From positions 51,421,350 to 51,485,349 of the forward strand of contig CM039183.1 of NCBI GenBank assembly GCA_008360975.2: a DNA stretch of 64,000 nt, read 5' to 3'. Numbering within the stretch: position 1 is the first letter of the stretch; the number at the start of each line of letters is the position of its first letter. The notes below the pieces were generated by a model. The model worked only from the letters and a program-made list of their open reading frames with translations, had not been told where the DNA came from and ran no database searches. Made by a program: the position numbers and the translations under genes. This document shows, one piece after another, positions 34,401-48,023 of this stretch. This DNA is from Lichenostomus cassidix. Its lineage: Eukaryota; Chordata; Aves; Passeriformes; Meliphagidae.

Positions 34401-37400
34401 TAGAGGTGCCACAGGGCAGGCCAGGCTGGCCTCGGGCATCAGCTCTCACTGGCACAACTGGAGGGCACCGAGGGCTGCCACACCCAGAGCCAGGGCAGCC
34501 AGGTCCTCACCTTCCTGTTTGCAAAAGCATGGTGACACTTTCAGCCCAGGAAAAAAGAGAGGAATTCCCACCCTGGAGGCCAAGCAGGAGCTGGGATCTC
34601 TCCCTTTTGAGAGTGGGATCAGAGGAAGAAAAAATGTTTTTGAGTTTGAGTTTGGCTATTTGACACATTGCTGGAGAGGGCTCAGCTTGAAGGCCAGGTT
34701 GTTCCCTTCAGGACTGCGTTCCTGCAAAGTTGGCCATTAATTTATGCTGCTGACATGCAGACCAGGTGCTGTTATGGCTGCCTTTACTTATTCCACCTGT
34801 GTGTGCCTTCATCTGAGCCCTGCATTTGCTTTCAGTCCTGCAGTCACTGACTCTAAGGAGTATGCAGAGAAGGTACCCTGCATGCCCAGTGTCCATTTCC
34901 CTGTTCAGTGATGCCTGAGCCTTGAAAAGAAGAATTTTTCTCCATTTCCACTTCCTTCTAAAGGTCTGTTTGTGTTTGTTTGAACTTTACCTTTTCTCCC
35001 ATTTATCAGAGTATGTTTCTTGGGGATTTTTTTCTCTGAAAATAGTATCTGTGTGTGTGGTTACAGTCACAAACTGCCTTATTCAGAATTGGCAAGAAAG
35101 TTTGCGAGGGGAAGATATATATTTAACCAGGCTGATAGCTACAGGTACCAAACCCTTCCTCAGACCAGAAAAGAAATGTATGTCTTCACTCTCAGGACAA
35201 GTTGAGAAGAAATGCTCTGAATTTTACTAGATCCATTTATCGGTTACATGGTCATTTGTTAAGATAATATTAGATACCCCAGAAGTACCTCAAGATGGGT
35301 CTTTTCAAAGAGAGATGGAATCCTCTTTCCTTTAGGCACCATAAGACCTAAAAATGCTAGGCCAAAAGATACACAGTTCAGCAACTGCTGTAACACTTGT
35401 GAAAACCAAAGACCACATTTGCTACAGAGTTTTAGTACTGCTTGTGTGACACTGCGAACCAACCTTTTCCTTGTCTAACTTAATTGAACTTAGTATTCAG
35501 AGAGTAAACATGAACACTCATTATCCTGTAAGTTATGCCAAACTTAAGATGCTGGTACATGTGTAAGGGGGTCCTACTTCCATTTAGTATGTAATAAGGC
35601 AAAGTGGCTATTCTTATTGCATCATACACAGATTCCCCAGAGTTTATCTTTCAAATTTAACCCACTGGAATTATTATTGGTCTAAGTTTGTCACTTCCAA
35701 TGCTATACTCAGCAAAACAAGGTTTAAAGATACAACATATCAAAGTAATTGACTCCTGTTTGTGCTGTTTTAGGAGAGCCAGACTGCTGGAAGAGGCGTT
35801 TGAGAGGCCTTCCTTATGTCCCAGTGGTTGTCCCTCCTCCCTGCAATATTTCTTTTTGCTTCCAGAACCAAATATTCCCACAGTTTTCTTTGGATGAGAG
35901 TGTGCTGCAATGTAAACCTGTCATAACTGTGAGACTGACATGAATAAACAATGCAGATAATATTTTCATTCTGGCCTTAAAGGAACAGTCCTAATGAACA
36001 TCACAAGCATGGAAAAAATCATTACTTTAACAATTGAACAGGGTTACTTGGTGCTCAGTAATCAACCCGTGAATGTAAACAAGCTACAACACAGTAATTC
36101 CCCTATTAGGGAATTTTCAGGCTGACCAAAGACTGTATTTGCATCTTTGTGTTGGGATTTTGTGGGTGAACTCCAGGGAATGCTTCAGTTTGCCCTTTGG
36201 TTTTCCATGCAACATCTGAAAGGTAGCCTGCCTTCTTTCTGCCTCAGTTTTTCATGAATAATGTGCTGAAAATAAAAGATCACTACATTGTGTAAGGTGC
36301 TTTGGTATCTTTTGTTGAAAACTGGTCCATACAGGAGAACCCTGTAAAGAGTTCAGAAGATGTTGCCTCTCCTGTCTCCTATGTGCTGCATAGCAAAGAG
36401 AAGACCTTAATTTTAGCCCTCCTGGCAAATCTTTGACGAATGAAAGTATGTTTTTAAGTGCATTACCCATGAGAAAAATAAGTTATTTTTCAGGATATTA
36501 TTTTTGTCCCTCCAAGGTCTTTGCAGTTCTACTTACTACATCGGAATACAGCAGTCACTGTCTGGCCATGTCACATACACATTTATTTTAGGCATGCAGC
36601 TCATTGTCAGGATAGGATATGATAATGTGACAATGAAATATCCATTCAATACGGTGACTGAACCAGTCTTTTTATCCAGATTGTGTAACAAAAACATTTC
36701 TGAGCATGAACTCCCCTCCCTTTGCCTGACTTTTGGGAAGAGATCAGACACAGGGACTCCAGCATGGTCACAGCAGAGGCTGTTCTTTAATCATCAGGCC
36801 AATAGTGGGAAATGGAGTCACTCAATGTCTACATGGTCTAAGAGGAGTCACTTCCTTCAAAGTGAGCTTGGGAAGGGCTGCATGGCACTGAAGGAATTGC
36901 ACCTGCTGTGTACCTTCAGCCTCCCAAGCAGGTCCTTGCCTTGTATTTAATCATAGAAGAAGTGCTGAAGGTAGCTGCCAGTTTAATAAATTTCATATTT
37001 AATCTTAAAAAAAAATCACTGGAACAGTGACTGGAGGGATGTGTGTATGGAGGTTGATTACTTGTTCTATATCCCAATAACAAGCCAGTGAACACTCTTT
37101 TCCACCACTGCGACCCCATCTGTGTGAATGTAGAGAGGTTCAGTGTGCCAAAGTATTTGATTCAGTTCATCAATTTTCAGCAAAGTGAACAGACAAGTGC
37201 TTAGTTGAACATGTTGAGCTAGTTTGGTACCAAGGCAGAAATCACTGCTTTATGCTTGTAATTAATAGGTCTGTCCCTTTCCTCTACTGTCATCATGAGC
37301 AAATGAAAATCAATGGAATTTGGAGTTATGTATCACTTCGGAGCTTGAAATTCTGCTCTTTCAGTACACTGTAGTACTTGGTTGAGAGACAAAGGCCCAT

Positions 37401-40400
37401 TTTATAACCCAAAGATTACTTTTTTTTAAGAGAAGGGGAAGAATCCAATAACCAATGAGAACAACATGCTCTCTTTGGTCAACCAGTGATTTTTTCTTAG
37501 AGAATTTTGGTTGGGGTTTGGCCAGTATTCTATGTAGATAAGCTGATTTTAATGAGAAAATAAGGGGGGAAAGGATGCCTGTATTTTCCAGCTTAGTTTA
37601 TAAATGTTGTACTTCTTGGAAAAAAAAAAAGAAAAAGTTTCATAATCTTGAAAGCAGTTGCTCAATTTCTTATACAGAGGTAATTCATTAAAAGGAAATT
37701 ACAGCCAGACACTGTGGTTGTGCTCTTCTCTTCCTTCTCTTTTTTATTCTTTACTATTGTTTAGCAGATCCTAGTTCTAGTTCCTCAAAATTCAGTTTTT
37801 GTTCGTTCTCTTTTTCTCAGTGTGCAAGATAACACCAGTCTTGCAGAATGAATTTTCCCGCCAAAAAATGCCTTCCCTCACAGTGGTTTGTGTGGCTGTT
37901 TCTGTATCCATGTAGGGATAACCAAATAGAGTCCCACTCCTGCAGCCTGGCTCTCTGGGCACCCCAGGTATAAAATACCACAATTCTCTCTATGTGGTGG
38001 TGAAAATTAAACAGGGATCAGTTGCAACAGAAAATGGGGAAAAAGTCCCAGGCCTTTGTTTTTGGATTGTGGCTTTACAAGAGAATACTTATAAAAGCCT
38101 GCTGTTATTAAATATTTTGCCACTTTCAGTTAAAATTTCGGTCCCCAAAATGGGGAATTTCCATTAGAAACCACAGACATGGGGGTTTCACAATGATACA
38201 CATGTATGATGGCTCTTCTTTATATGGTCAGGGTATCATCCTAGTCCCTGTTCCTTGGAAGAGAAGAGGGGATGCAAACCACATGTGCCCACTGGTGGGA
38301 TTTGATCTCCTTTGCCACAACTTCTGCACTGTCTCAGCAGGAGGAGGCTGGAGCTGGCCTTGGCAGCTGTGGGCGTCCTGGTGCTGGGGAGTTAACACTG
38401 AGGGCTCTGGTGAAGAAGTGGAGCCAAGGACCAGACCCTCAAAGATACTTAGGGACTTATTGCCTTTTAATCTCCTGCTCACTCTGAATTTAAACAGGAG
38501 CTGAGAACATAACTGCCTTGGTAAATTTTGGGTGAAGTCAATGTCAGGGAGAGGGCAGGCAGGCTCCAGCAGCTTGAGGTGTAACTCCTTTCAGTTTGTT
38601 CTTCTTCATGACTGCTGTGCACTAAACATGGCTGAGAAAAAATTAATCTCCACTTAGGCAGTGCTTTTCATGATCCCTTTTATTTTCAGTACCAGTGAAA
38701 GGATGTACAGGGAGTCTACCTGATCAGCCCCCAAATCATCTCTAGAAAGTAGATGGTAAAATCATAAAATCGTGACCTAGACTGCATCTGATAATACAGA
38801 GGATGGATTTAATATCAGGGTGCTTGCCTGGAATTCTAGGTCTGGGGACACAGAGAGAAAAGGGATGTGGCACAGCATCTAGGTTTTGATTTGAGTTGTC
38901 ACAGAAATATTGCACAAGAACGTTGCAAAGCTGGGATTCAGAGATGAATTGCTCTAAATAGTGCTTGAATCAAGTTTTAGTCAATGACTCGTCTCTAAAA
39001 AAATGAGTATGATTCAAAGATCTAGTTCCAGCCAAAATCTTATGAATGAAGAGATTTCATTGTGTCCCTAGTGGAAATCTGCTCTGAATGAACTCTGCCT
39101 TGGACTAGCTTATAGGGCCACAGTGACATGTTTCTTTAGTGGAATGTCCTTTACTGTAAGTGGGCACTGGATCACTGATATCCTGTGGCACATCCTCACC
39201 ATGGTACCATGTGTATAAGCCTTTAACAGGACTTTGGCATGCTAATAATTTTGTGCACAGGCTAAAACTATTCCTCCTCTACAAATCTGAGGCATTAAAA
39301 GAGATGCGTTTGACCACAGGAAAATGAGGAAGGAATAATTTTCTTTCATGAAAAGTGTTATAATGCAAAGTGTAAGATACCAATCACGCTAAGGTCTTGC
39401 AGGAATTCAGGAGGAGTTTGGCTCTTCCCATACAATTTGCAACAATAACAAAGGTGTAGAGAAAACCAAGAAGCCATCCTACTGTATCAGCTGATTATGG
39501 ATAGCAGCACTAGCACATGTCATAGCTGATTTGTACTATAGACTCCCCAGTTGTCACTGGGCATCATCCTGTTAATGCTGGCCAACCTGATTTCTATTAA
39601 CCAGCTGTCCTATGCCAGAGTACATATATGTTCACACTTCTCTCAACACCTCCAGGAATGGTTACACTTCAATTTAAGAGCAGCTAGTAACAAACCTCCA
39701 ATGTACCTGCTGACTGTAGCTCTCTGTAGAAGGGGGCTAAAGACAGAGTGATACAAATACCCTTGCATTATTTCCTTCAAGCCCACTCAGCTTTTGGGGA
39801 GGTAGAAAGTACCAAACATTGTCAAAGACAATTAGGAAACAGCAAGGAAGCAGCACCACCATTCTCATTCCACCCATTCTGCTCGCAGTATTTAACAGTA
39901 GCACCTTGCTCTTAAACTGTTCTTCCCAGCAGAAGTTCTCACTCTGCTCTTTTGTGCCCTGAAGTGCATCTCATTTACCTGCCTAGGTTCCCTTCAGCAG
40001 CATGAGTCTGTACCACTTGCATGCCTCCCTTATGACAAAAGAAGCCTGGGATTCCCATGTCTCGTTTCTCCTGATGGTTTTGTAATAGCTGCACTAGGTG
40101 CCTGCCGTGCCACTGGGGATGCTCTAAGCTGGGTCCTCCTCAGATTTGCCCAGGGCAGAGAGTGTGAAATACTCCCAGGATAGCAGCTGGGTTTATGCCT
40201 CCAGAACAAGCAGAAAGCAGGCAAAAAAGGAACGAGAGCAGAGGCAGATCAGCAGATGGGATTGCACATGTTAGCAAGGGCCTCCTGTGAAGGCTAGATA
40301 ATAGCAGGTGCCAGTGAGAGGATGTTCCAGCCCACTGTGCACTCAGACAGTAATTGCTGGTGACATTTCTTCATGCCATCCTCCTCCTCAGAGAGGAACT

Positions 40401-42200
40401 GGCAGGTTCTGAGGGGTTACACGTTTTGTTTGTGTGTGGGAGGCTGATAAAACTAGAAGTGTGGTCTGCTTCCATGTGACAAACTAAACAAGGAAGCAGG
40501 GAAGAAACAGTCCCTTTGATCTGACCAGCTGTAGTAACTTTTAGACTTACAACAATCTGCAAGGGAGTACAGAAAGGTAAAAGTTTGCTCACTTTCACCT
40601 TGCTGAGACTGGGGGACTTTGCCCATTTCTCTCATTAAGCTGCTAAGGACTCCTGAGAACAAAGGTCTGAGTATACAGAATGATACAACATGGGGGGCAT
40701 AGAAAGCCTTCCACCAGGGCCATGGAAGCTGATCTGCTGAGTAACTGCCTAAAAGACACATCAGAGAGATTTTCTCTGCAAACCTGGTTCACATGACTGA
40801 CAGCCTCATAAGATGTCTTGCCTCGGTGCCTAGCGGCTTATTGCGCAAGCATGAAAGTTTTCTACAACTCAGATACACTTGGCTCTTTTAAATGAGCTCT
40901 TCACTTTTTTGCCAATCAAGTGACTTAGCTTGGCTTGTGTTTTTCTTTTGAAAGCAACTCTGTGCCTTTTGTTCTTTGAGAAATTTGCTGAATTGCTCAT
41001 TCCCATGACTAGAATTCTCTGTTTTCTGGGATATGTTGGTCATCATTTCCTCACTGGGTCTTCCCCCAGAGCTGAGATGACCATCGCATGTGTCATCCTC
41101 ACAGTAGCTGACTGACTTAGTGATTACAAACTACAATGAACTTGAAAAAGTCAGAAAAAGGTTTCAGATTATTTGGTAAAAGAGAGAAGAATGGTTGTCA
41201 CATTCATGCCTCACCAAGCAGCATGCAGTCAGCCCAAACCAAGGCGAAAGTTCTCTTGGACCCCTGGGAAACACTTGTTTGTCAACACCACCTGTGGGTG
41301 ACTCCAAGCTATTTTTTTTTTGACGTTTTTCACTTGGGGGTTTTAACAGATTCATCTGGGGCTTTCACAGATTACTTCAACCCTTTGGAGACCTTCAGAA
41401 ACAAGAAAACACACATACAAACAAATCAGACAAACAAGTATTCTTTTCAGAGTAAGAAACCTAACCTTTTGCAAATATTTTCTAACCTGGAGGACATTGA
41501 AGCCAGACCCCCAAACCCCAGGGCAAGGAGGAAGGTCAGGGAGTTGTAACTGGTTCTCAAGTGACCAGCTGCCATCAGCCTGTGTACTCTGTGCTGGGAA
41601 GTGCAGACAGTGCAACCAGACTTAGGAAGGCCTTCCATGGCTATCAGGCAGCACTGGATTCACAGCCACTGTAACAGACAACCTCCTGGCCACTGCTCTG
41701 AGCTGATGGTGATAAATCAGAATTCTGCTTCTGGAGTGCGTGATTATATTTTACTAAACAAGCTCTTTTTACTCTATCTATTTATTCCAAATTGAACAAG
41801 AAAACATAGATTTTGAGGAAGCTGGCCACAGTCTCTCTGAGTATTGTTACCTTTGCTTGATTATGAAAGTGCACTGTGTAAGGAAAAAACTTACAGCATC
41901 AATCCCAATAAATGCAGACATCCATATACACAGGCAGCATTTGGGTGCTTATATGATTCTGTCATTTTTGCTTGGCAAAAGAAGTGTGGACATCCAGGGC
42001 AGATTTGCAGACTATATTTATAATTCACATCAATATTAGTTCTGAGCAATACAATGTCCATTTAAGGGGACTACCCTACCCTTTCCCCATGCTGATTGTG
42101 TTGAGGTGTCTACAGAGCTAATCACCGGGCAACACTTCATCTGAAGGCTTCTTTGTTGCAGTCTGATCCTCAGGGGCTGTGGTTTTCTGAACAGCCAAGC
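28500..42200. other. Gene-poor intergenic region
   Basis: I see no exon with both conserved coding and splice sites in this 13.7 kb. Open frames here lack domains. No CR1 copy is as clear as those elsewhere in the window. Poly-A/T runs occur, for example near 37621. Regulatory elements of TAGAP are possible but cannot be seen from one sequence. Confidence 0.5.
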
Positions 42201-42209
42201 ACAGTCTCA

Positions 42210-42447
42210 TTACATTGTCTTTAAAACATTCTCAAGGATGGGGAAACCCGAAAAATCCGAGTTACAGAAGCACTCAATAAGAATGGCATACCCTGTGAAT
42301 GACACCAGCATTGATATCAGTTCTGGAGTCTTAGTAGCATCCTTCTGCTTCCTGATTTTAAAAACCACTTGGGGAATTTCCTTTCTTGGGCTATTTTGGA
42401 ACTTCTGCTTGTAGTTGTAATTGAAACCAAGATCTGTGAAGATGTGT
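42210..42447 (-). other. Exon-like open frame, unrecognised
   Basis: On the minus strand ATCTTCACAG| is followed by an open frame reading LGFNYNYKQKFQNSPRKEIP, FKIRKQKDATKTPELISML and, near its end, FPILENVLKTM before TAA at 42210. The composition is protein-like (Lys, Asn, aromatic residues; little low complexity). I do not recognise a family. It could be a terminal exon, a relic or chance. Confidence 0.25.
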
Positions 42448-43444
42448 GGTGGTGGTAAGCCCCTACTGATGACCACAGCACACCTCTGTGCCCAAATACT
42501 CAGCAGCTCATGGAAGCCTTGAACACAGTTGAATTTTCAGCGTGGGCCATTTTGTTGGGGAAAGCTAGTGTACATAAAACATAGGAATGTAGGAAATTAG
42601 CAGTTACCAATACATTATTATTCCAGCTTTTTCTAGGGAAGCAGTCTTTAATGAAATAAGAAACTAAATCAGCCTACTCCTATATGCTTTTCTCAAAAGT
42701 AAATAAAACTAGTAAACTAGAGGCTTGGAAGAAAAAGCTTCTCAAAAAGTTATGAGAATTGCAACTATTTCTGAAGGAGGTAGCCTCATTTGCCATTAGA
42801 GGTTGAATCAGGCTCCTGAACCACATAATACCCAGGAAAGACTGCTGCTCTTCCTTGTGCTTTTCAACAGGCAAAAAACCCACAAGCCTATATCATGGTA
42901 TCACAAAGGTGACATTGCAAATTGATTTATTGCTTTTAGAAATTCTGCCTATAAGTACCTCCTAGGGGAATTTCTGATGGGAAGTATATCTAGTACACTA
43001 ATACAATAACTAAATGATAATTGAAACTTTTAAAATTACTCCTAACAATGGAAATGAAAAACTACATTTGAACTGGCTATAAGAAGAATTTAATAATAAT
43101 ACATTTATGTTTTTCTGTTCTTTTTCAGTTATCTCTTTCTAAGTCACTTCTCAGCAGGCATAAATAGCATTTATGGGAAACAGAAGATGCTCTTTGTCCT
43201 TTAGTAAGACAAATACTGCAATTGAGGCTGAATCAGTAGGTGCAGCCTATGTTATTTCCCACAACTTCAGGCTGACAAATTAATTCATCCCCTGAGTAAT
43301 TTAAAAAGTATGAAGTACCAACTTGTTTGAGTGTAGGAGGAAAGCAAGAAGTCAGTGAAGTGTGGTGGCCTGGCTGACCTGTGCGTGGGCTGGATGTTTG
43401 CCTCTGTGAAAAGAAAAGGTGTTCAGGGGTCTTTGCTGTTTAGG

Positions 43445-43726
43445 ACTATGGCAGAAAGTCTTTCAGAAAAGCTGGTACATTTTCTTTGCCAAGAATTTAG
43501 AGCTTGGGCTGATAATTTTACCCAAGGGAAGGGTATTCCTGAAAACCAAACCATATTCTTTGGGCTCTGGAGAATGCTCAAAGTCCCTTTCTCTATAGCT
43601 GACAGGAAAAGAAAAATTAGTCTGATTTGTGATGCTTTTCTAAATATGAAGCACAGTTACCTGAAAAGGACACAGGAGGAGGATGCTATTATTTTTGACT
43701 ACATGTATGAGCTACACAGATTTTAG
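43445..43726 (+). other. Exon-like open frame, unrecognised (about 92 codons)
   Basis: A splice-acceptor-like TTTGCTGTTTAG|GACT precedes ATG at 43449. The frame reads MAESLSEKLVHFLCQEFRAW, ENQTIFFGLWRMLKVPFSIA and KHSYLKRTQEEDAIIFDYMY, ending in LHRF and TAG. The same frame is open further upstream. It looks like folded helical protein rather than random translation, but I cannot assign a family and no partner exon was found. Confidence 0.3.
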
Positions 43727-44659
43727 ATGCATGCATGCAAAACAGTTAGAGAAAAAAAAATAACCCCAAAACCCAAGTAAAAAACAAACAGCAGATGCCA
43801 GGAACATCATACTTCATAGCCCATTCTGTGTCTGCTAGGGTACAGAAAACTTTTCCTTCTGTTGCTACAAGATACCTGTCCTGGTCCGCTGGGCAAAAGT
43901 TTTGCTTAGAGTTGCTAGTCAGCTTGATTTACATACTAGATGGCAATGCATCCAGCTGGCACCTGTTTACAGTGGCAGTGTTTTCTGAATAATGGTCTAC
44001 AGTGTCCTAGATTCCTGATGCATTTTTTTGTGACAATGTAGATCTTTAAAAGCATAGTCCCCCTCTGACTGCCTGGTGTCCTTCATTTTCCTCTATCTGC
44101 CAAGCTTACGACAAACAAGACGTAGAATCCTGAAATTAGCACTTTACCCAGTAAAGAGGCTAGAGAAACATTTATGATACATGAGGCAGATGAAATGCAT
44201 TTAAATGTTTGACTTCATCTTTTTTGTGATGTGGACTTCCCTGTAACTATGCTAGCAGTCCCCCTCACACTAAGACTGTCCATGGAAATTCCCTTTTTAC
44301 CTTTAGTATTCTCTTGAATGATCATATTTCAAAGTTTCTTCAATTAAAGAGAGACGCTGGCACTCTCACTTCCACTTGTTTTGAAGGATCTGCTCATTAG
44401 ATAACATCTGAACCAGAGACTGTACTAACAGGGTCTGAATGGAGAAATCCAGCCAGAAACGGAGAGCTGGAGGAGGAGGAGGAGAGCTGCCTGTGGCTGA
44501 AGCCCAGTGTGGAACAGCAGTGGATATCAATGATTTCCTCAAGGTGAGCACAGACTTTATGCAAGTCATTCTTCTGAAGTGAAAGCTTGCATCTTTACAT
44601 ATATCAGGAAACATCAGATGGCTTATTTGAAACTCAGGGATGAAGGTTTAAGTGCTAGA

Positions 44660-44852
44660 TTCACTGAAAGTGTTAGCAATCACTGCAACAGGCTGCCCAG
44701 AGAAGTGGTGGAGTCCTCATCCCTAGAGGTATTTAAAAGATGTGTAGATGTGGAGAACAGGGTTTAGTGGTGGGCTTAGCAGTATCAGGTTAAGGGTTGG
44801 ACTCAATGATCTTAGAGGTATTTTGCAACCTAAATGATTCTTTGATTCTACA
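44660..44852 (+). mobile_element. CR1 LINE 3'-end fragment
   Basis: It contains CAACAGGCTGCCCAGAGAAG, GGTGGAGTCCTCATCCCTAG, AGGTATTTAAAAGATGTGTA, GGGTTGGACTCAATGATCTT and the terminal AATGATTCTTTGATTCTA. Confidence 0.92.
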
Positions 44853-44859
44853 GAGAGTC

Positions 44860-47780
44860 AATTGACTGTTTTGATAAGGAAGAGTTACAATGTCAGTATG
44901 TTTTATATGTATACAGAAAGGCTGGGTTTATGGTCCGAGGTTGGGCACACTTGATTGACTCTGCTGTTGTTGATCTCGCCATCAGCATGATTATTATTGA
45001 CCTTGCTTATTATAGCACAGTGCCTGGGGCTCAGCCAAATCAGGGCCCCACAGGTGACACAGGGACCAGCTTTCTGCCTGAGCAGGGTATAACCTGGACA
45101 CAGCAGATACCTGGGGTCTATGTGAGGAGAAGGTTACCAGCTTGAAGGAATCTGGTAATCCTTTTCAAATTAAGAACCTATTACCAATTTCCTGGGAAAT
45201 ATTTTTATATCCAAAGTACAACACTCTGGAGGGTTGTGGCGTGAGCAGGCTCTCTGAAGTTAGGATGTGGCAGATTTCCCTGGGGGCAGTGACAAACCCA
45301 TTAGCAGGTCCAGGTTGATGAGACAAGTGCTGAGAAGGCAGCTGGGGCTGCTTGACTGTGCTGCTACCCCCAGCAATCTATACGGTGAGACCCTGGCAGG
45401 GCCAAATTGGTAAATTTGTTGACGATAACCAGGTGAGATTTGTCTTTTTGCAAAATAAAGATTGAAACTATTTCAGAAATTACTTCTGCATCATGAAAAG
45501 TTTAACTGAACATAAAATGATTTAAACTGAAAAAAATAACATTTCTTCAGCTGAACACCAACTATTTGAAATGTGAGACAACTTCTTGCATTTCTTCCAC
45601 TTTTAGGAACACAGTTCCCAGCACCCTGCCAAAAATAAGATTTTAAGCAGCTGTTCTTAAGAAATCAAGCTCCTTTCAAGTTTCTTCTTCAAGCCAGCAC
45701 CAAAAATACCTGTTTGATTGTAAGGAAAGACCACAGTAGAAGCAGAGTAGCAGATTTACCCAGCTCACCTCTGATTGGCTCAGCATGACTCCAAGCAGAG
45801 ACTTTTACTTTCAGTTTGGCTCTGAGCTCACTCACGCCAAACTTGAACTTTGAGAAATCCCCAGAGACAAAGCCCAGCCACAGTACGACAATTAGTCAAG
45901 TGTAGGGTTTTCCCATTGTCTGTTTATAACTGACTATAGAGCTTCTTGGGGTTTTTTGTTATTTTTCAAAAAACACTTAAGGCAGGGGGTTTCAGGGATT
46001 ATTTTTAGATATATGAAGAAAAGTAAATACAAGAAGTAAGAAAATCCATTTTACTTTATATTTGTGAGACATAATCAGTAGGCTTATTGCTGTTAGCTAA
46101 GGGGAGATGGTTTCTCAATGCTGGGTGGGAAAGCTGTGATCCAACATCACCATGGGTCAAACCTTATGGTGTGGAAAAGAGCAAAGTGTGGCTGGCTGTA
46201 GTTAAATACTCCTGCTTGCACAAGAAAGTGAGGAATTGTCTCTCTAGATGCGCCTGGATGTGTTTGGTCCCTTTAGATGCTTATTCTTTTGCCATTCTGC
46301 AACCAAGCCCTAATTTTTGCAATGAAGCTGTGGAAGTGACATATCTGATCCATGATCTGAGCTGGGAGAAGAGCCAAGGTGAGGACTGCAGGATGAGGAA
46401 ATGACAATCAGAAGATACATGTTTTTCTTTTTTCATTAGGAAAACAGGTAGCATGAACACATAGGTTCATCCACAAAGCCAGGAAATAGTCCATGAAATC
46501 ATCTAGTCTGGCTGCATGTCCACACTGGAATTTCATTTGGTTAGTCTTGGAGAGAACCCAGCCAGCAATGTGTGTCTGACTAAAATGCTTCTGCTTTTAG
46601 TGAAAACATTCACGTCCCCTCCATGCCCCAAAAGGCTCTTCCTTTTGACCTGGTGATCTCAGTGGAGACCTATATTTACCTCGATTTTTTTTCACCATTG
46701 TTCATACTCTCACAATGGCTTATTAACAGTGTGGTTATTTCCATATTTTATTTTTCCCAGTTTGCACAGCTACCTCCTCTCCCAACACCAATTTCACCTA
46801 CTTCCAAGAGCTCCTTTCTTGCAGCTGTTTCCCCTACATCAACAAATCCACACATACCCTGAGTCATCTCATGATCTTCCTTTTACTATGTTATCTGGGC
46901 TGATATCCTTCAGATTTGCTCTGCAGAGCTTTCTCAAACTCTTCAGCAGTTTTTACGGGATCTTTCTGCAGTTTCATCAAATTTTCAAATCCTTTAAAAA
47001 ATAAAGACACCAACGTGTCAGACATCCTTCAGTTCCACTGTTTCAAACACTTTTCTAGCCTAAAATTAATCTACTAATTTCTGCTAATTGCTTTATACAT
47101 ACCCAGAGGTCACATCAAGCTTTGAGTATATAAAAGCTTCCTTACAAGTGATTGTTTTGCTAATAAACACCTGAAAGATGCTTTAAAACAAGTTACCTGT
47201 TCCACTTTCCATCATCTACCTGAATTAAAGCTGGATATGGACCATGGACACAGAGAGGATTAAAGAGCTATGCTATTCCTTAGGAAAGCTGAGGCCAGGT
47301 ACCATGGGCCATGCAGACACTGGTGGACAGGTCTGTCCAGAGATGCTGTGGACCTTTGGCTGCAGGGGAGCTGGGGAAAGCTTTCCCATGACTCTGAGGA
47401 TGCCAGGTCCCCCAGCAGCTTCACAACTGCAGTCTCATGGAAACCCAAATTCATACCCAGGCAGAATAATGTTGATAAAACTCCTGTATACAGTTACAGA
47501 GTGTAGAGATGGACTCATAGAGTAGATGACTCTTTTCAATCAAGAGCATTTCTAAGATGAGCTTGCACACAGTTGGTGTGTAGTGAGAACAGGATTAAGA
47601 TGTTTTCCTGAGTGAGTTTTGTGGGGTCCAACTGAGTACAAGAGGCTTAGAAATACAACAGCTGACTGTATACATTTTTTTTTTCTGGATTCTATTGTTT
47701 AGTAAGAAATAGATACAATGAGTTTGGCTAAAACCTCTCCTCTTAGCCAGAGGTGGGCAACTCAGTGAGACTTCATTCTG
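44860..47780. other. Intergenic, nothing recognised
   Basis: Unique-looking sequence without exon-like structure that I could support. A weak CR1-like trace near 46490-46530 was not accepted. Confidence 0.5.
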
Positions 47781-47889
47781 ATATTAAAGTAAGTGGAATT
47801 TTGCTTTTGTGGCTATAACTGATTCAAAATTAAATAGTCCATCCACCAAAGGATGGGTATTGCATAGGAAGCACCAAAGACATACTTTG

Positions 47890-48023
47890 TCCTCCACAGT
47901 GGGCTCCTCGAGTCCCTTGCTTTTCACTGGATCCTTGAAATCTAAGCAACTGCTATTTCTTTCATGTTCCAAAAGCAGTGGTATTTTCTCAGGCTGCACC
48001 TTCATGGGGCTAATTTCCATGCC
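47890..48023 (-). other. Exon-like open frame, unrecognised
   Basis: The minus-strand frame MEISPMKVQPEKIPLLLEHE continues through SSCLDFKDPVKSKG to EEPTVEDK, where AAA|GTATGT resembles a donor. No good acceptor lies upstream, so it could only be a first exon. The composition is protein-like; no family is recognised. Confidence 0.2.

Noticed and set aside
46480..46540. Antisense CR1 trace 'GAAATCATCTAGTCTGG'
   Set aside because: Too short and diverged to separate from chance.
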